From Astropecten irregularis (Eukaryota; Echinodermata; Asteroidea; Paxillosida; Astropectinidae), in NCBI GenBank assembly GCA_963971285.1, contig OZ020249.1, positions 4,092,001 to 4,156,000 of the forward strand: DNA of 64,000 nt, read 5' to 3'. Numbering within the stretch: the first letter of the stretch is position 1; each line of letters begins with the position of its first letter. Made by a program: the position numbers and the translations under genes. A model generated the notes under the pieces. That model had not been told where the DNA came from and did not search any database. It saw only the letters and a list, made by a program, of their open reading frames with translations. Shown in pieces: positions 1-10,577 of the stretch.

Positions 1-628
1 AAGGATTTTTGTGTAATTTGAGGCCATTTTGTTAGTCAGTCAAATTTCAGAAAAATCCATGTGGTCCCCCACAGCACCTTTTTTCAATTTTTGCCCAAAA
101 GTAACTTTTTTCAGAAATGCGCGCTACCTTCCTCATAGCTAGCTATGACTACCAGGAACCATTTCGAGCTTGAAAAATGCCAATCAAATTGTCATGCAAG
201 GATTTTGGTGTAATTTGAGGCCATTTTGTTAGTCAGTGAAATTTAAGAAAAATCATGTGGTCCCCCACAGCAGCTTTTTTCAATTTTGGCCCCAAATCGA
301 CTTTTTTCAGAAATGCGCGCTACCTTCCTCATAGCTAGCTATGACTACCAGGAACCATTCCCAGCAAGAAAAATGCCAATCAACTTGTCATGAAAGGATT
401 TTGGTGTAATTTGAGGCTATTTTGGTAGTCAGTCAAATTTCAGAAAAATCCATGTGGTCCCCCACAGCAGCTTTTTTCAATTTTTGCCCAAAAGTAACTT
501 TTTTTCAGAAAAGCGTGCTATCTTCCTCTTAGGTAGCTATGACTACCAGGAACCATTCCCAGCAAGAAAAATGCCAATCAACTTGTCATGGAAGGATTTT
601 GGTGTAATTTGAGGCCATTTTGGTAGTC
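1..628 (+). repeat. ~197-bp satellite array S1 (about 3 units)
   Basis: Tandem satellite running in from outside the window. Successive GACTACCAGGAACC landmarks in the longer arrays lie 197-198 bp apart (14,621; 14,819; 15,016; 15,213). Each unit has a T-rich stretch (TTTTTTCAATTTTGGCCCC or TTTTTGCCCAAAAG), a GAAATGCGCGC element and usually the 14-bp palindrome CATAGCTAGCTATG. Two subtypes are mixed: ATTTCGAGCTTG...GGATTTTTGTG and ATTCCCAGCAAG...GGATTTTGGTG. No coding signal. Confidence 0.88.
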
Positions 629-1609
629 ATGATGATCACTAGAGGGAGACAGACATTGTCTATGGCAACCAAGTGAGTGTCTGTCTCCTTCTAGTAATCA
701 TCATGAGTCAGGTATTGCCACTCAAGTGAATGTCCGTCTTTCTCTAGTGATCTTTCATCTCATTTATTTATGTGCACTTTATAGACTCCCCACTCTTGAA
801 AATAGAAGACGTGTTAACATGGTTAATTATTGTATTTTCTTATATAAGCATTTTCATAATCATTTCACCAACATAGATGCAAACCCTTACTGTTGATATG
901 CTCCTGTGCGGCTGACAAGGTATGCCGTAGCTGTGCTATACCATCTGACCCATCCAGTCCTTTAATGGGCCTTCTGCATTGAGAATCTACAATTCCTTTC
1001 TGTTTCATTCATTTTCCTCTTTCTTTATTTGACAGCTACAATGGACAAAAACGTTGACACGATTCAGGTTCAGCTACCTTCAAATATCAGGATAACCAGC
1101 CTGTTCACCTATGAACTAGAGAGGGCGCTAGTTGCTGACAAGCTTGATATGATCATCCATTCGTTAAAGGATTTGCCATCTGTGTTACATGAGGGAACGT
1201 CAATCTGAACCAGCTGCAGGTAAGGATGTTTCCATATCAACATCTGCATGTTTGATTGTACAGCGGTTGCTAATGGGGATGCCGTAGACAGTGTCTGTCT
1301 CCCTCTACTGATCATGATGAGTCAGGTATTGCCACTCAAGTGAGTGTCTGTCTCCTTCTTGTAATACAAAAGATCTAATCTGACATCAGATTGGTTGCTA
1401 TGTCCGTTTGCTTGTAGGCCTACTTGTTCTCCAGTGTCATAAGTTTGCCTATCTGAAACCAAAATCTGAATTGGGTCGACCTAAAGTCGCTCCTGATCTA
1501 TTGAGTTCAATGGCAATGCTGGGACGCCTGTCTGAAACGGGGGTTATAAATTGAGTGGCAAAACCTGACTCATCATGATCACTAGAGGAAGACAGACATT
1601 GTCTATGGC
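629..1609 (+). repeat. Exon module (first copy): flanks of the HMBS pseudo-exon
   Basis: This shows the layout shared by all modules. It opens with the 19-bp motif CACTAGAGGGAGACAGACA, followed by a 53-bp repeat unit. Then come ~320 bp of AT-rich sequence (GTGCACTTTATAGA to TTTATTTGACAG) that reads like intron, the pseudo-exon at 1,036-1,219, and ~100 bp of 3' flank. The inverse of the 19-bp motif closes that flank (TGTCTGTCTCCCTCTACTG near 1,291). About 230 bp more follows (AGATCTAATCTGACATC to GGGGGTTATAAATTGAGTGG), ending again in the forward motif. Apart from the exon I see no coding signal; short open frames in the flanks shift and break between copies. Confidence 0.75.
1036..1219 (+). 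pseudogene. HMBS: HMBS-like pseudo-exon, copy 1
   Basis: The 184-bp unit lies between a strong acceptor (pyrimidine-rich stretch ending TTTGACAG) and a consensus donor (CTGCAG then GTAAGG). Read from the ATG at +5 it gives MDKNVDTIQVQLPSNIRIT, SLFTYELERAL, then IIHSLKDLPSVL and GTSI before a stop. This aligns with hydroxymethylbilane synthase, the cytosolic haem-pathway enzyme that joins four porphobilinogens. Human residues there include GDKILDT, SKIGEKSLFTKELEHAL and VVHSLKDLPTVL. The catalytic aspartate of the SLKDLP motif (human Asp99) is kept. The TGA at 1,206-1,208 sits where the family has Gly111, followed by T-S-C-R for A-I-C-K. Other decay: IGEK has become IRIT, FTKEL is FTYEL, and four extra residues (IQVQ) precede the leucine. 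No other HMBS exon was recognised nearby, so this is a captured exon, not a gene. This copy starts CTACAATG and uses GAACTAGAG. Confidence 0.82.
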
Positions 1610-1617
1610 AACCAAGT

Positions 1618-2053
1618 CAGAGCCGTAAATAAAGAGAGTTTGGCCAACTCGGTTTCAGGCATCTCATTTATGATTGGTCAATAGCCCTCACGTGACTACA
1701 AGGCGCGATGTTAGCTACCAACTTTGAGTCAATCAATTGCAATATTTCACATTTGTCTTTGCCCTATATTTAGGAGAAATGCACATTCCATGGTTTCATG
1801 ATCACAACAAATGGCACACCATTGTAAAGAGGAATAACGAAGCTTTCCAATGATGTCAGTTTCACCGTTCATAGATCCGTAACAAAAAAGATATAAACCC
1901 TCAAACTTGAGTGGCAGAACTTTTTTGAGGGGTTTATTAGACAAACAACCATTGCTAAAATAGTTTGCGCGCCCGCGCGCGCGTGTGTACGCGCATCCAC
2001 TGTAGGTCCCCAACATGGCGCAGTTGGCCAAACTCTCTTTATTTACGGCTCTG
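1618..2053. mobile_element. hAT-like MITE, copy 1 (436 bp)
   Basis: The ends are inverted repeats of about 30 bp: CAGAGCCGTAAATAAAGAGA at the left, with TTTATTTACGGCTCTG at the right. The element sits between two copies of AACCAAGT (1,610-1,617 and 2,054-2,061), an 8-bp target duplication. The CAG...CTG ends with 8-bp duplication fit the hAT superfamily. The empty site, GGCAACCAAGTGAGTG, is seen near 665-680. There is no transposase, so it is non-autonomous. A run of alternating purine-pyrimidine GC (near 1,967-2,001) lies inside. A private change, ATAAACCCTC, is at about 1,894. Confidence 0.85.
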
Positions 2054-2059
2054 AACCAA

Positions 2060-2272
2060 GTGAGTGTCTGTCTCCCTCTAGTGATCATCATGAGTCAAGT
2101 ATTGCCACTCAAGTGAGTGTCTGTCTCCTTCTAGTAATCATCGTGAGTCAGGTATTGCCACTCGAGTGAGTGTCTGTCTCCTTCTAGTAATCATCGTGAG
2201 TCAGGTATTGCCACTCGAGTGAGTGTCTGTCTCCTTCTAGTAATCATCATGAGTCAGGTATTGCCACCCAAG
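2060..2272 (+). repeat. 53-bp tandem repeat, 4 units
   Basis: Units of 53 bp run GTGAGTGTCTGTCTCC, TTCTAGTAATCATC, then GAGTCAGGTATTGCCACTC. The GTGTCTGTCTCCTTCTAG part is the approximate inverse of the CACTAGAGGGAGACAGACA motif that bounds the modules. A fifth, diverged unit (GTGAATGTCCGTCTTTCTC) leads into the exon flank. Confidence 0.8.
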
Positions 2273-2580
2273 TGAATGTCCGTCTTTCTCTAGTGATCAT
2301 TCATCTCATTCATTTATGTGCACTTTATAGACTCCCCACTCTTGAAAATAGAAGAGGTATTAATATGGATAATTATTGTATTTTCTTATATAAGCATTTT
2401 CATAATCATTTCACCAACATAGATGCAAACCCTTACTGTTTATATGCTCCTGTGCGGCGGACAAGGCATGCCGTAGCTGTGCTATACCATCTGACCCATC
2501 CAGTCCTTTTATGGGCCTTCTGCATTGAGAATCTACAATCCATGTTGTTTCATTCATTTTCCTCTTTCTTTATTTGACAG

Positions 2581-2764
2581 TTACAATGGACAAAAACGTT
2601 GACATGATTCAGGTTCAGCTACCTTCAAATATCAGGATAACCAGCCTGTTCACCTATGAACTGGAGAGGGCGCTAGTTGCTGACAAGCTTGATATGATCA
2701 TCCATTCATTAAAGGATTTGCCATCTGTGTTACATGAGGGAACGTCAATCTGAACCATCTGCAG
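2581..2764 (+). pseudogene. HMBS: HMBS-like pseudo-exon, copy 2
   Basis: This is the second subtype: codon 7 is Met (GACATGATT) instead of Thr, CATTCATTA replaces CATTCGTTA, and the bases after the TGA read ACCATCTGCAG. The Ile-Cys there is closer to the normal family residues than the Ser-Cys of copy 1. The 3' flank carries the SINE-like insertion. Confidence 0.8.
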
Positions 2765-2963
2765 GTAAGGATGTTTCCATATCAACATCTGCATGTATGA
2801 TTTACAGCGGTTGCTAATGGGGTTGCCGTAGACAGTGTCTGTCTCCCTCTAGTGATCATGATGAGTCAGGTATTGCCACTCAAGTGAGTGTCTGTCTCCT
2901 TCTAGTAATCATCTTGAGTCAGGTATTGCCCACTGATCTATACAAAAGATCTAATCTGACATC

Positions 2964-3132
2964 GGACTTGCTTGAAATATATCAACATTTTGCATTATCA
3001 TCACAGGTAAAAAAGTGGATGTTTTCACCAGGTCTGGACCTGATAGCCAGCGGACAGTTTTAAACACTGGTAGCCAGGGGTCCTGGGTGCGAGACCCGAA
3101 ACAGCATAATGTTTTTTTCCGACACCAAAAAT
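2964..3132 (+). mobile_element. tRNA-like SINE-like insertion, copy 1 (169 bp)
   Basis: The 169-bp segment is flanked by the 14-bp direct repeat TCTAATCTGACATC (2,950-2,963 and 3,133-3,146). Modules without it have that motif once (for example near 1,374), so it reads as an insertion with target duplication. Loss by recombination between the repeats in the other modules is the alternative. Inside, TAGCCAGCGG resembles a pol III A box, and GGTGCGAGACC about 40 bp later resembles the B box. This suggests a degenerate tRNA-derived SINE. No A-rich tail is obvious beyond ACCAAAAAT. Family not recognised. Confidence 0.6.
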
Positions 3133-3741
3133 TCTAATCTGACATCAGATTGGTTGCTATGTCCGTTTGTTTGTAGGCCTACTTGTTTTCCAGTGTCATA
3201 AGTTTGCCTATCTGAAACCAAAATCTGAATTGGGTTGACCTAAAGTCGCTCCTGATCTATTGAGTTCAATGGCAAAGCTGGGACACCTGTCTGAAACGGG
3301 GGTTATAAATTGAGTGGCAATACCTGACTCATCATGATCACTAGAGGGAGACAGACATTGTCTATGGCATCCAAGTGATCGAGTGTCTGTCTCCTTCTAG
3401 TAATCATCATGAGTCAGGTATTGCCACTCAAGTGAATGTCCGTCTTTCTCTAGTGATGTTTCATCTCATTTATTTATGTGCACTTTATAGACTCCCCACT
3501 CTTGAAAATAGAAGACGTGTTAACATGGTTAATTATTGTATTTTCTTATATAAGCATTTTCATAATCATTTCACCAACATAGATGCAAACCCTTACTGTT
3601 GATATGCTCCTGTGCGGCGGACAAGGTATGCCGTAGCTGTGCTATACCATCTGACCCATCCAGTCCTTTTATGGGCCTTCTGCATTGAGAATCTACAATT
3701 CCTTTCTGTTTCATTTATTTTCCTCTTTCTTTATTTGACAG

Positions 3742-3925
3742 TTACAATGGACAAAAACGTTGACACGATTCAGGTTCAGCTACCTTCAAATATCAGGATA
3801 ACCAGCCTGTTCACCTATGAACTGGAGAGGGCGCTAGTTGCTGACAAGCTTGATATGATCATCCATTCGTTAAAGGATTTGCCATCTGTGTTACATGAGG
3901 GAACGTCAATCTGAACCAGCTGCAG
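3742..3925 (+). pseudogene. HMBS: HMBS-like pseudo-exon, copy 3
   Basis: Thr-type copy with ACCAGCTGCAG at its end and a TTACAATG start. The upstream flank lacks the in-frame TGA of copy 1 (GGCGGACAAGG for GGCTGACAAGG), so a 100-residue frame runs through acceptor and exon; that frame is accidental. The 3' flank has TTCCTAATG and a GTGACCATG variant. Confidence 0.8.
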
Positions 3926-4323
3926 GTAAGGATGTTTCCATATCAACATCTGCATGTATGATTGTACAGCGGTTCCTAATGGGGATGCCGTAGACAGTGT
4001 CTGTCTCCCTCTAGTGACCATGATGAGTCAGGTATTGCCACTCAAGTGAGTGTCTGTCTCCTTCTTGAAATACAAAAGATCTAATCTGACATCAGATTGG
4101 TTGCTATGTTCGTTTGTTTGTAGGCCTACTTGTTCTCCGGTGTCATAAGTTTGCCTATCTGAAACCAAAATCTGAATTGGGTCGACCTAAAGTCGCTCCT
4201 GATCTATTGAGTTCAATGGCAATGCTGGGACACCTGTCTGAAACGGGGGTTATAAATTGAGTGGCAATACCTGACTCATCATGATCACTAGAGGAAGACA
4301 GACATTGTCTATGGCAACCAAGT

Positions 4324-4762
4324 CAGAGCCGTCAATAAAGAGAGTTTGGCCAACTCGGTTTCAGGCATCTCATTTATAATTGGTCAATAGCCCTCACGTG
4401 ACTACAAGGCGCCATGTTAGCTACCAACTTTGAGTCAATCAATTGCAATATTTCACATTTGTCTTTGCCCTATATTTAGGAGAAATGCACATTCCATGGT
4501 TTCATGATCACAACAAATGGCACACCATTGTAAAGAGGAATAACGAAGCTTTCCAATGATGTCAGTTTCACCGTTCATAGATTCGTAACAAAAAAGATAT
4601 AATCCCTCAAACCAGTTGAGTTGCAGAACTTTTTTGAGGGGTTTATTAGACAAACAACCATTGCTAAAATAGTTTGCGCGCCCGCGCGCGCGTGTGTACG
4701 CGCATCCACTGTAGGTCCCAAACATGGCGCAGTTGGCCAAACTCTCTTTATTTACGGCTCTG
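4324..4762. mobile_element. hAT-like MITE, copy 2 (439 bp)
   Basis: The 439-bp variant has AACCAGTTGAGTTGCAG where the 436-bp form has AACTTGAGTGGCAG, and CCGTCAATAAAG near its left end. The AACCAAGT duplication is intact. Confidence 0.82.
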
Positions 4763-5130
4763 AACCAAGTGAGTGTCTGTCTCCTTCTAGTAATCATCGT
4801 GAGTCAGGTATTGCCACTCGAGTGAGTGTCTGTCTTTCTCAAGTGATCATTCATCTCATTTATTTATGTGCACTTTATAGACTCATCACTCTTGAAAATA
4901 GAAGAGGTATTAATATGGTTAATTATTGTATTTTCTTATATAAGCATTTTCATAATCATTTCACCAACATAGATGCAAACCCTTACTGTTTATATGCTCC
5001 TGTGCGGCGGACAAGGCATGCCGTAGCTGTGCTATACCATCTGACCCATACAGTCCTTTTATGGGCCTTCTGCATTGAGAATCTACAATCCATTTTGTTT
5101 CATTCATTTTCCTCTTTCTTTATTTGACAG

Positions 5131-5314
5131 TTACAATGGACAAAAACGTTGACATGATTCAGGTTCAGCTACCTTCAAATATCAGGATAACCAGCCTGTT
5201 CACCTATGAACTGGAGAGGGCGCTAGTTGCTGACAAGCTTGATATGATCATCCATTCATTAAAGGATTTGCCATCTGTGTTACATGAGGGAACGTCAATC
5301 TGAACCATCTGCAG
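5131..5314 (+). pseudogene. HMBS: HMBS-like pseudo-exon, copy 4
   Basis: Met-type copy ending ACCATCTGCAG. It sits directly downstream of a MITE copy and upstream of a SINE-like insertion. Its flank reads CTCATCACTCTTG where other types read CTCCCCACTCTTG. Confidence 0.8.
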
Positions 5315-5513
5315 GTAAGGATGTTTCCATATCAACATCTGCATGTATGATTTACAGCGGTTGCTAATGGGGATGCCGTAGACAGTGTCTGTCTCCCTCT
5401 ACTGATCATGATGAGTCAGGTATTGCCACTCAAGTGAGTGTCTGTCTCCTTCTAGTAATCATCGTGAGTCAGGTATTGCCCACTGATCTATACAAAAGAT
5501 CTAATCTGACATC

Positions 5514-5682
5514 GGACTTGCTTGAAATATATCAAAATTTTGTATTATCGTCACAGGTAAAAAAGTGGATGTTTTCACCAGGTCTGTACCTGATAGCCAG
5601 CGGACAGTTTTCATTACTGGTAGCCAGGGGTCCTGGGTGCGAGACCCGAAACAGCATAATGTTTTTTTCCGACACCAAAAAT
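5514..5682 (+). mobile_element. SINE-like insertion, copy 2
   Basis: Same 14-bp flanking repeats. Differs from copy 1 by ATTTTGTATTATCG, CTGTACCTG and TTTTCATTACTGG, which removes a stop and lets a spurious 105-residue frame run through it. Confidence 0.58.
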
Positions 5683-5918
5683 TCTAATCTGACATCAGAT
5701 TGGTTGCTATGTCCGTTTGTTTGTAGGCCTACTTGTTTTCCAGTGTCATAAGTTTGCCTATCTGAAACCAAAATCTAAATTGGGTCGACCTAAAGTCGCT
5801 CCTGATCTATTGAGTTAAATGGCAATGCTGAGACACCTGTCTGAAACGGGGGTTATAAATTGAGTGGCAATACCTGACTCATCATGATCACTAGAGGGAG
5901 ACAGACATGTGAATGTCT

Positions 5919-6400
5919 GACTACTAGGAACCATTTCGAGCTTGAAAAATGCCAATCAATTTGTCATGCAAGGATTTTTGTGTAATTTGAGGCCATTTTG
6001 TTAGTCAGTGAAATTTAAGAAAAATCATGTGGTCCCCCACAGCAGTTTTTTTCAATTTTGGCCCCAAACCGACTTTTTTCAGAAATGCGCGCTACCTTCC
6101 TCATAGCTAGCTATGACTACCAGGAACCATTTCGAGCTTGAAAAATGCCAATCAACTTGTCATGGAAGGATTTTGGTGTAATTTGAGGCTATTTTGGTAG
6201 TCAGTCAAATTTCAGAAAAATCCATGTGGTCCCCCACAGCAGCTTTTTTCAATTTTGGCCCCAAACCGCCTTTTTATTGAGAAATGCGCGCTACCTTCCT
6301 CATAGCTAGCTATGACTACCAGGAACCATTCCCAGCAAGAAAAATGCCAATCAACTTGTCATGGAAGGATTTTGGTGTAATTTGAGGCCATTTTGGTAGT
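5919..6400 (+). repeat. ~197-bp satellite array S2 (about 2.5 units)
   Basis: Entered through the junction GACATGTGAATGTCTGACTAC and left through GTAGTCATGATGATCACTAG, the two junction types used by most arrays. One unit has the variant CCGCCTTTTTATTGAG. Confidence 0.85.
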
Positions 6401-6808
6401 CATGATGATCACTAGAGGGAGACAGACATTGTCTATGGCAACCAAGTGAGTGTCTGTCTCCTTCTAGTAATCATCATGAGTCAGGTATTGCCACTCAAGT
6501 GAATGTCCGTCTTTCTCTAGTGATCTTTCATCTCATTTATTTATGTGCACTTTATAGACTCCCCACTCTTGAAAATAGAAGACGTGTTAACATGGTTAAT
6601 TATTGTATTTTCTTATATAAGCATTTTCATAATCATTTCACCAACATAGATGCAAACCCTTACTGTTGATATGCTCCTGTGCGGCTGACAAGGTATGCCG
6701 TAGCTGTGCTATACCATCTGACCCATCCAGTCCTTTAATGGGCCTTCTGCATTGAGAATCTACAATTCCTTTCTGTTTCATTCATTTTCCTCTTTCTTTA
6801 TTTGACAG

Positions 6809-6992
6809 CTACAATGGACAAAAACGTTGACACGATTCAGGTTCAGCTACCTTCAAATATCAGGATAACCAGCCTGTTCACCTATGAACTAGAGAGGGCG
6901 CTAGTTGCTGACAAGCTTGATATGATCATCCATTCGTTAAAGGATTTGCCATCTGTGTTACATGAGGGAACGTCAATCTGAACCAGCTGCAG
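6809..6992 (+). pseudogene. HMBS: HMBS-like pseudo-exon, copy 5
   Basis: Copy of exon 1 at +5,773 bp, sharing its CTACAATG start and GAACTAGAG variant. Confidence 0.8.
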
Positions 6993-7390
6993 GTAAGGAT
7001 GTTTCCATATCAACATCTGCATGTATGATTGTACAGCGGTTGCTAATGGGGATGCCGTAGACAGTGTCTGTCTCCCTCTACTGATCATGATGAGTCAGGT
7101 ATTGCCACTCAAGTGAGTGTCTGTCTCCTTCTTGTAATACAAAAGATCTAATCTGACATCAGATTGGTTGCTATGTCCGTTTGCTTGTAGGCCTACTTGT
7201 TCTCCAGTGTCATAAGTTTGCCTATCTGAAACCAAAATCTGAATTGGGTCGACCTAAAGTCGCTCCTGATCTATTGAGTTCAATGGCAATGCTGGGACGC
7301 CTGTCTGAAACGGGGGTTATAAATTGAGTGGCAAAACCTGACTCATCATGATCACTAGAGGAAGACAGACATTGTCTATGGCAACCAAGT

Positions 7391-7826
7391 CAGAGCCGTA
7401 AATAAAGAGAGTTTGGCCAACTCGGTTTCAGGCATCTCATTTATGATTGGTCAATAGCCCTCACGTGACTACAAGGCGCGATGTTAGCTACCAACTTTGA
7501 GTCAATCAATTGCAATATTTCACATTTGTCTTTGCCCTATATTTAGGAGAAATGCACATTCCATGGTTTCATGATCACAACAAATGGCACACCATTGTAA
7601 AGAGGAATAACGAAGCTTTCCAATGATGTCAGTTTCACCGTTCATAGATCCGTAACAAAAAAGATATAATCCCTCAAACTTGAGTGGCAGAACTTTTTTG
7701 AGGGGTTTATTAGACAAACAACCATTGCTAAAATAGTTTGCGCGCCCGCGCGCGCGTGTGTACGCGCATCCACTGTAGGTCCCCAACATGGCGCAGTTGG
7801 CCAAACTCTCTTTATTTACGGCTCTG
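7391..7826. mobile_element. hAT-like MITE, copy 3 (436 bp)
   Basis: Same position in its module as copy 1, +5,773 bp; co-amplified, not an independent insertion. Confidence 0.82.
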
Positions 7827-7832
7827 AACCAA

Positions 7833-8045
7833 GTGAGTGTCTGTCTCCCTCTAGTGATCATCATGAGTCAAGTATTGCCACTCAAGTGAGTGTCTGTCTC
7901 CTTCTAGTAATCATCGTGAGTCAGGTATTGCCACTCGAGTGAGTGTCTGTCTCCTTCTAGTAATCATCGTGAGTCAGGTATTGCCACTCGAGTGAGTGTC
8001 TGTCTCCTTCTAGTAATCATCATGAGTCAGGTATTGCCACCCAAG
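7833..8045 (+). repeat. 53-bp tandem repeat, 4 units
   Basis: Counterpart of the 2,060 array at +5,773 bp. Confidence 0.8.
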
Positions 8046-8353
8046 TGAATGTCCGTCTTTCTCTAGTGATCATTCATCTCATTCATTTATGTGCACTTTA
8101 TAGACTCCCCACTCTTGAAAATAGAAGAGGTATTAATATGGATAATTATTGTATTTTCTTATATAAGCATTTTCATAATCATTTCACCAACATAGATGCA
8201 AACCCTTACTGTTTATATGCTCCTGTGCGGCGGACAAGGCATGCCGTAGCTGTGCTATACCATCTGACCCATCCAGTCCTTTTATGGGCCTTCTGCATTG
8301 AGAATCTACAATCCATGTTGTTTCATTCATTTTCCTCTTTCTTTATTTGACAG

Positions 8354-8537
8354 TTACAATGGACAAAAACGTTGACATGATTCAGGTTCAGCTACCTTCA
8401 AATATCAGGATAACCAGCCTGTTCACCTATGAACTGGAGAGGGCGCTAGTTGCTGACAAGCTTGATATGATCATCCATTCATTAAAGGATTTGCCATCTG
8501 TGTTACATGAGGGAACGTCAATCTGAACCATCTGCAG
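8354..8537 (+). pseudogene. HMBS: HMBS-like pseudo-exon, copy 6
   Basis: Copy of exon 2 at +5,773 bp; Met-type, ending ACCATCTGCAG. Confidence 0.8.
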
Positions 8538-8736
8538 GTAAGGATGTTTCCATATCAACATCTGCATGTATGATTTACAGCGGTTGCTAATGGGGTTGCC
8601 GTAGACAGTGTCTGTCTCCCTCTAGTGATCATGATGAGTCAGGTATTGCCACTCAAGTGAGTGTCTGTCTCCTTCTAGTAATCATCTTGAGTCAGGTATT
8701 GCCCACTGATCTATACAAAAGATCTAATCTGACATC

Positions 8737-8905
8737 GGACTTGCTTGAAATATATCAACATTTTGCATTATCATCACAGGTAAAAAAGTGGATGTTTTCA
8801 CCAGGTCTGGACCTGATAGCCAGCGGACAGTTTTAAACACTGGTAGCCAGGGGTCCTGGGTGCGAGACCCGAAACAGCATAATGTTTTTTTCCGACACCA
8901 AAAAT
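8737..8905 (+). mobile_element. SINE-like insertion, copy 3
   Basis: Copy 1 type, after exon 6 (+5,773 bp). Confidence 0.58.
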
Positions 8906-9141
8906 TCTAATCTGACATCAGATTGGTTGCTATGTCCGTTTGTTTGTAGGCCTACTTGTTTTCCAGTGTCATAAGTTTGCCTATCTGAAACCAAAATCTG
9001 AATTGGGTTGACCTAAAGTCGCTCCTGATCTATTGAGTTCAATGGCAAAGCTGGGACACCTGTCTGAAACGGGGGTTATAAATTGAGTGGCAATACCTGA
9101 CTCATCATGATCACTAGAGGGAGACAGACATGTGAATGTCT

Positions 9142-9425
9142 GACTACTAGGAACCATTTCGAGCTTGAAAAATGCCAATCAATTTGTCATGCAAGGATTT
9201 TTGTGTAATTTGAGGCCATTTTGTTAGTCAGTGAAATTTAAGAAAAATCATGTGGTCCCCCACAGCAGTTTTTTTCAATTTTTGCCGAAAAGTAACTTTT
9301 TACAGAAATGCGCGCTACCTTCCTCATAGCTAGCTATGACTACCAGGAACCATTCCCAGCAAGAAAAATGCCAATCAACTTGTCATGCAAGGATTTTGGT
9401 GTAATTTGAGGCCATTTTGTTAGTC
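9142..9425 (+). repeat. ~197-bp satellite array S3 (about 1.5 units)
   Basis: Extra array not present between exons 2 and 3; it accounts for most of the offset change from 5,773 to 6,254 bp. A GCCGAAAAGTAACTTTTTACAG variant marks it. Confidence 0.85.
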
Positions 9426-9474
9426 ATGATGATCACTAGAGGGAGACAGACATTGTCTATGGCATCCAAGTGAT

Positions 9475-9686
9475 CGAGTGTCTGTCTCCTTCTAGTAATC
9501 ATCATGAGTCAGGTATTGCCACTCAAGTGAGTGTCTGTCTCCTTCTAGTAATCATCATGAGTCAGGTATTGCCACTCAAGTGAGTGTCTGTCTCCTTCTA
9601 GTAATCATCATGAGTCAGGTATTGCCACTCAAGTGAGTGTCTGTCTCCTTCTAGTAATCATCATGAGTCAGGTATTGCCACTCAAG
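9475..9686 (+). repeat. 53-bp tandem repeat, 4 units (expanded)
   Basis: Landmark TCTGTCTCC recurs at 9,481, 9,534, 9,587 and 9,640, giving an exact 53-bp period. The corresponding site before exon 3 (3,379) has one unit, so three were gained here. Confidence 0.82.
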
Positions 9687-9995
9687 TGAATGTCCGTCTT
9701 TCTCTAGTGATGTTTCATCTCATTTATTTATGTGCACTTTATAGACTCCCCACTCTTGAAAATAGAAGACGTGTTAACATGGTTAATTATTGTATTTTCT
9801 TATATAAGCATTTTCATAATCATTTCACCAACATAGATGCAAACCCTTACTGTTGATATGCTCCTGTGCGGCAGACAAGGTATGCCGTACCTGTGCTATA
9901 CCATCTGACCCATCCAGTCCTTTAATGGGCCTTCTGCATTGAGAATCTACAATTCCTTTCTGTTTCATTTATTTTCCTCTTTCTTTATTTGACAG

Positions 9996-10179
9996 TTACA
10001 ATGGACAAAAACGTTGACACGATTCAGGTTCAGCTACCTTCAAATATCAGGATAACCAGCCTGTTCACCTATGAACTGGAGAGGGCGCTAGTTGCTGACA
10101 AGCTTGATATGATCATCCATTCGTTAAAGGATTTGCCATCTGTGTTACATGAGGGAACGTCAATCTGAACCAGCTGCAG
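9996..10179 (+). pseudogene. HMBS: HMBS-like pseudo-exon, copy 7
   Basis: Thr-type relative of exon 3 at +6,254 bp. Its upstream flank differs from copy 3 (GGCAGACAAGG, GCCGTACCTGTGC, CCTTTAATGG), resembling the exon 10-12 group, while its exon and 3' flank follow copy 3. The module looks mosaic. Confidence 0.8.
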
Positions 10180-10577
10180 GTAAGGATGTTTCCATATCAA
10201 CATCTGCATGTATGATTGTACAGCGGTTCCTAATGGGGATGCCGTAGACAGTGTCTGTCTCCCTCTAGTGACCATGATGAGTCAGGTATTGCCACTCAAG
10301 TGAGTGTCTGTCTCCTTCTTGAAATACAAAAGATCTAATCTGACATCAGATTGGTTGCTATGTTCGTTTGTTTGTAGGCCTACTTGTTCTCCGGTGTCAT
10401 AAGTTTGCCTATCTGAAACCAAAATCTGAATTGGGTCGACCTAAAGTCGCTCCTGATCTATTGAGTTCAATGGCAATGCTGGGACACCTGTCTGAAACGG
10501 GGGTTATAAATTGAGTGGCAATACCTGACTCATCATGATCACTAGAGGAAGACAGACATTGTCTATGGCAACCAAGT

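Larger units (their letters stand above)
541..6313 (+). repeat. 5,773-bp two-module unit, first copy
   Basis: Exons 1 and 2 and their surroundings recur exactly 5,773 bp downstream as exons 5 and 6 (1,036 to 6,809; 2,581 to 8,354). The match ends near 3,357/9,130, where the later copy has gained satellite (9,142-9,425) and three additional 53-bp units. From there the offset between exons 3-4 and 7-8 becomes 6,254 bp. A unit holds modules of alternating type: one followed by the hAT-like MITE, then one followed by the SINE-like insertion. Confidence 0.8.

Noticed and set aside
1109..1315. 68-codon minus-strand frame recurring 17 times
   Set aside because: It is the antisense of the HMBS pseudo-exon; the meaningful reading is on the + strand.
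1747..2091. 114-codon minus-strand frame recurring with each MITE
   Set aside because: Lies within a short non-autonomous MITE and has no family likeness; its constancy is explained by co-amplification.
4621..5127. 168-codon frame across MITE, 53-bp repeat and intron-like flank
   Set aside because: Crosses three unrelated repeat parts, differs by module, and ends before the exon; chance frame.
5434..5771. 105- and 79-codon frames on opposite strands
   Set aside because: Both run through the SINE-like insertion and are broken by single changes in sister copies.
9475..9686. CRISPR-like regular repeats
   Set aside because: The 53-bp units are directly adjacent without unique spacers, and the genome context is eukaryotic.
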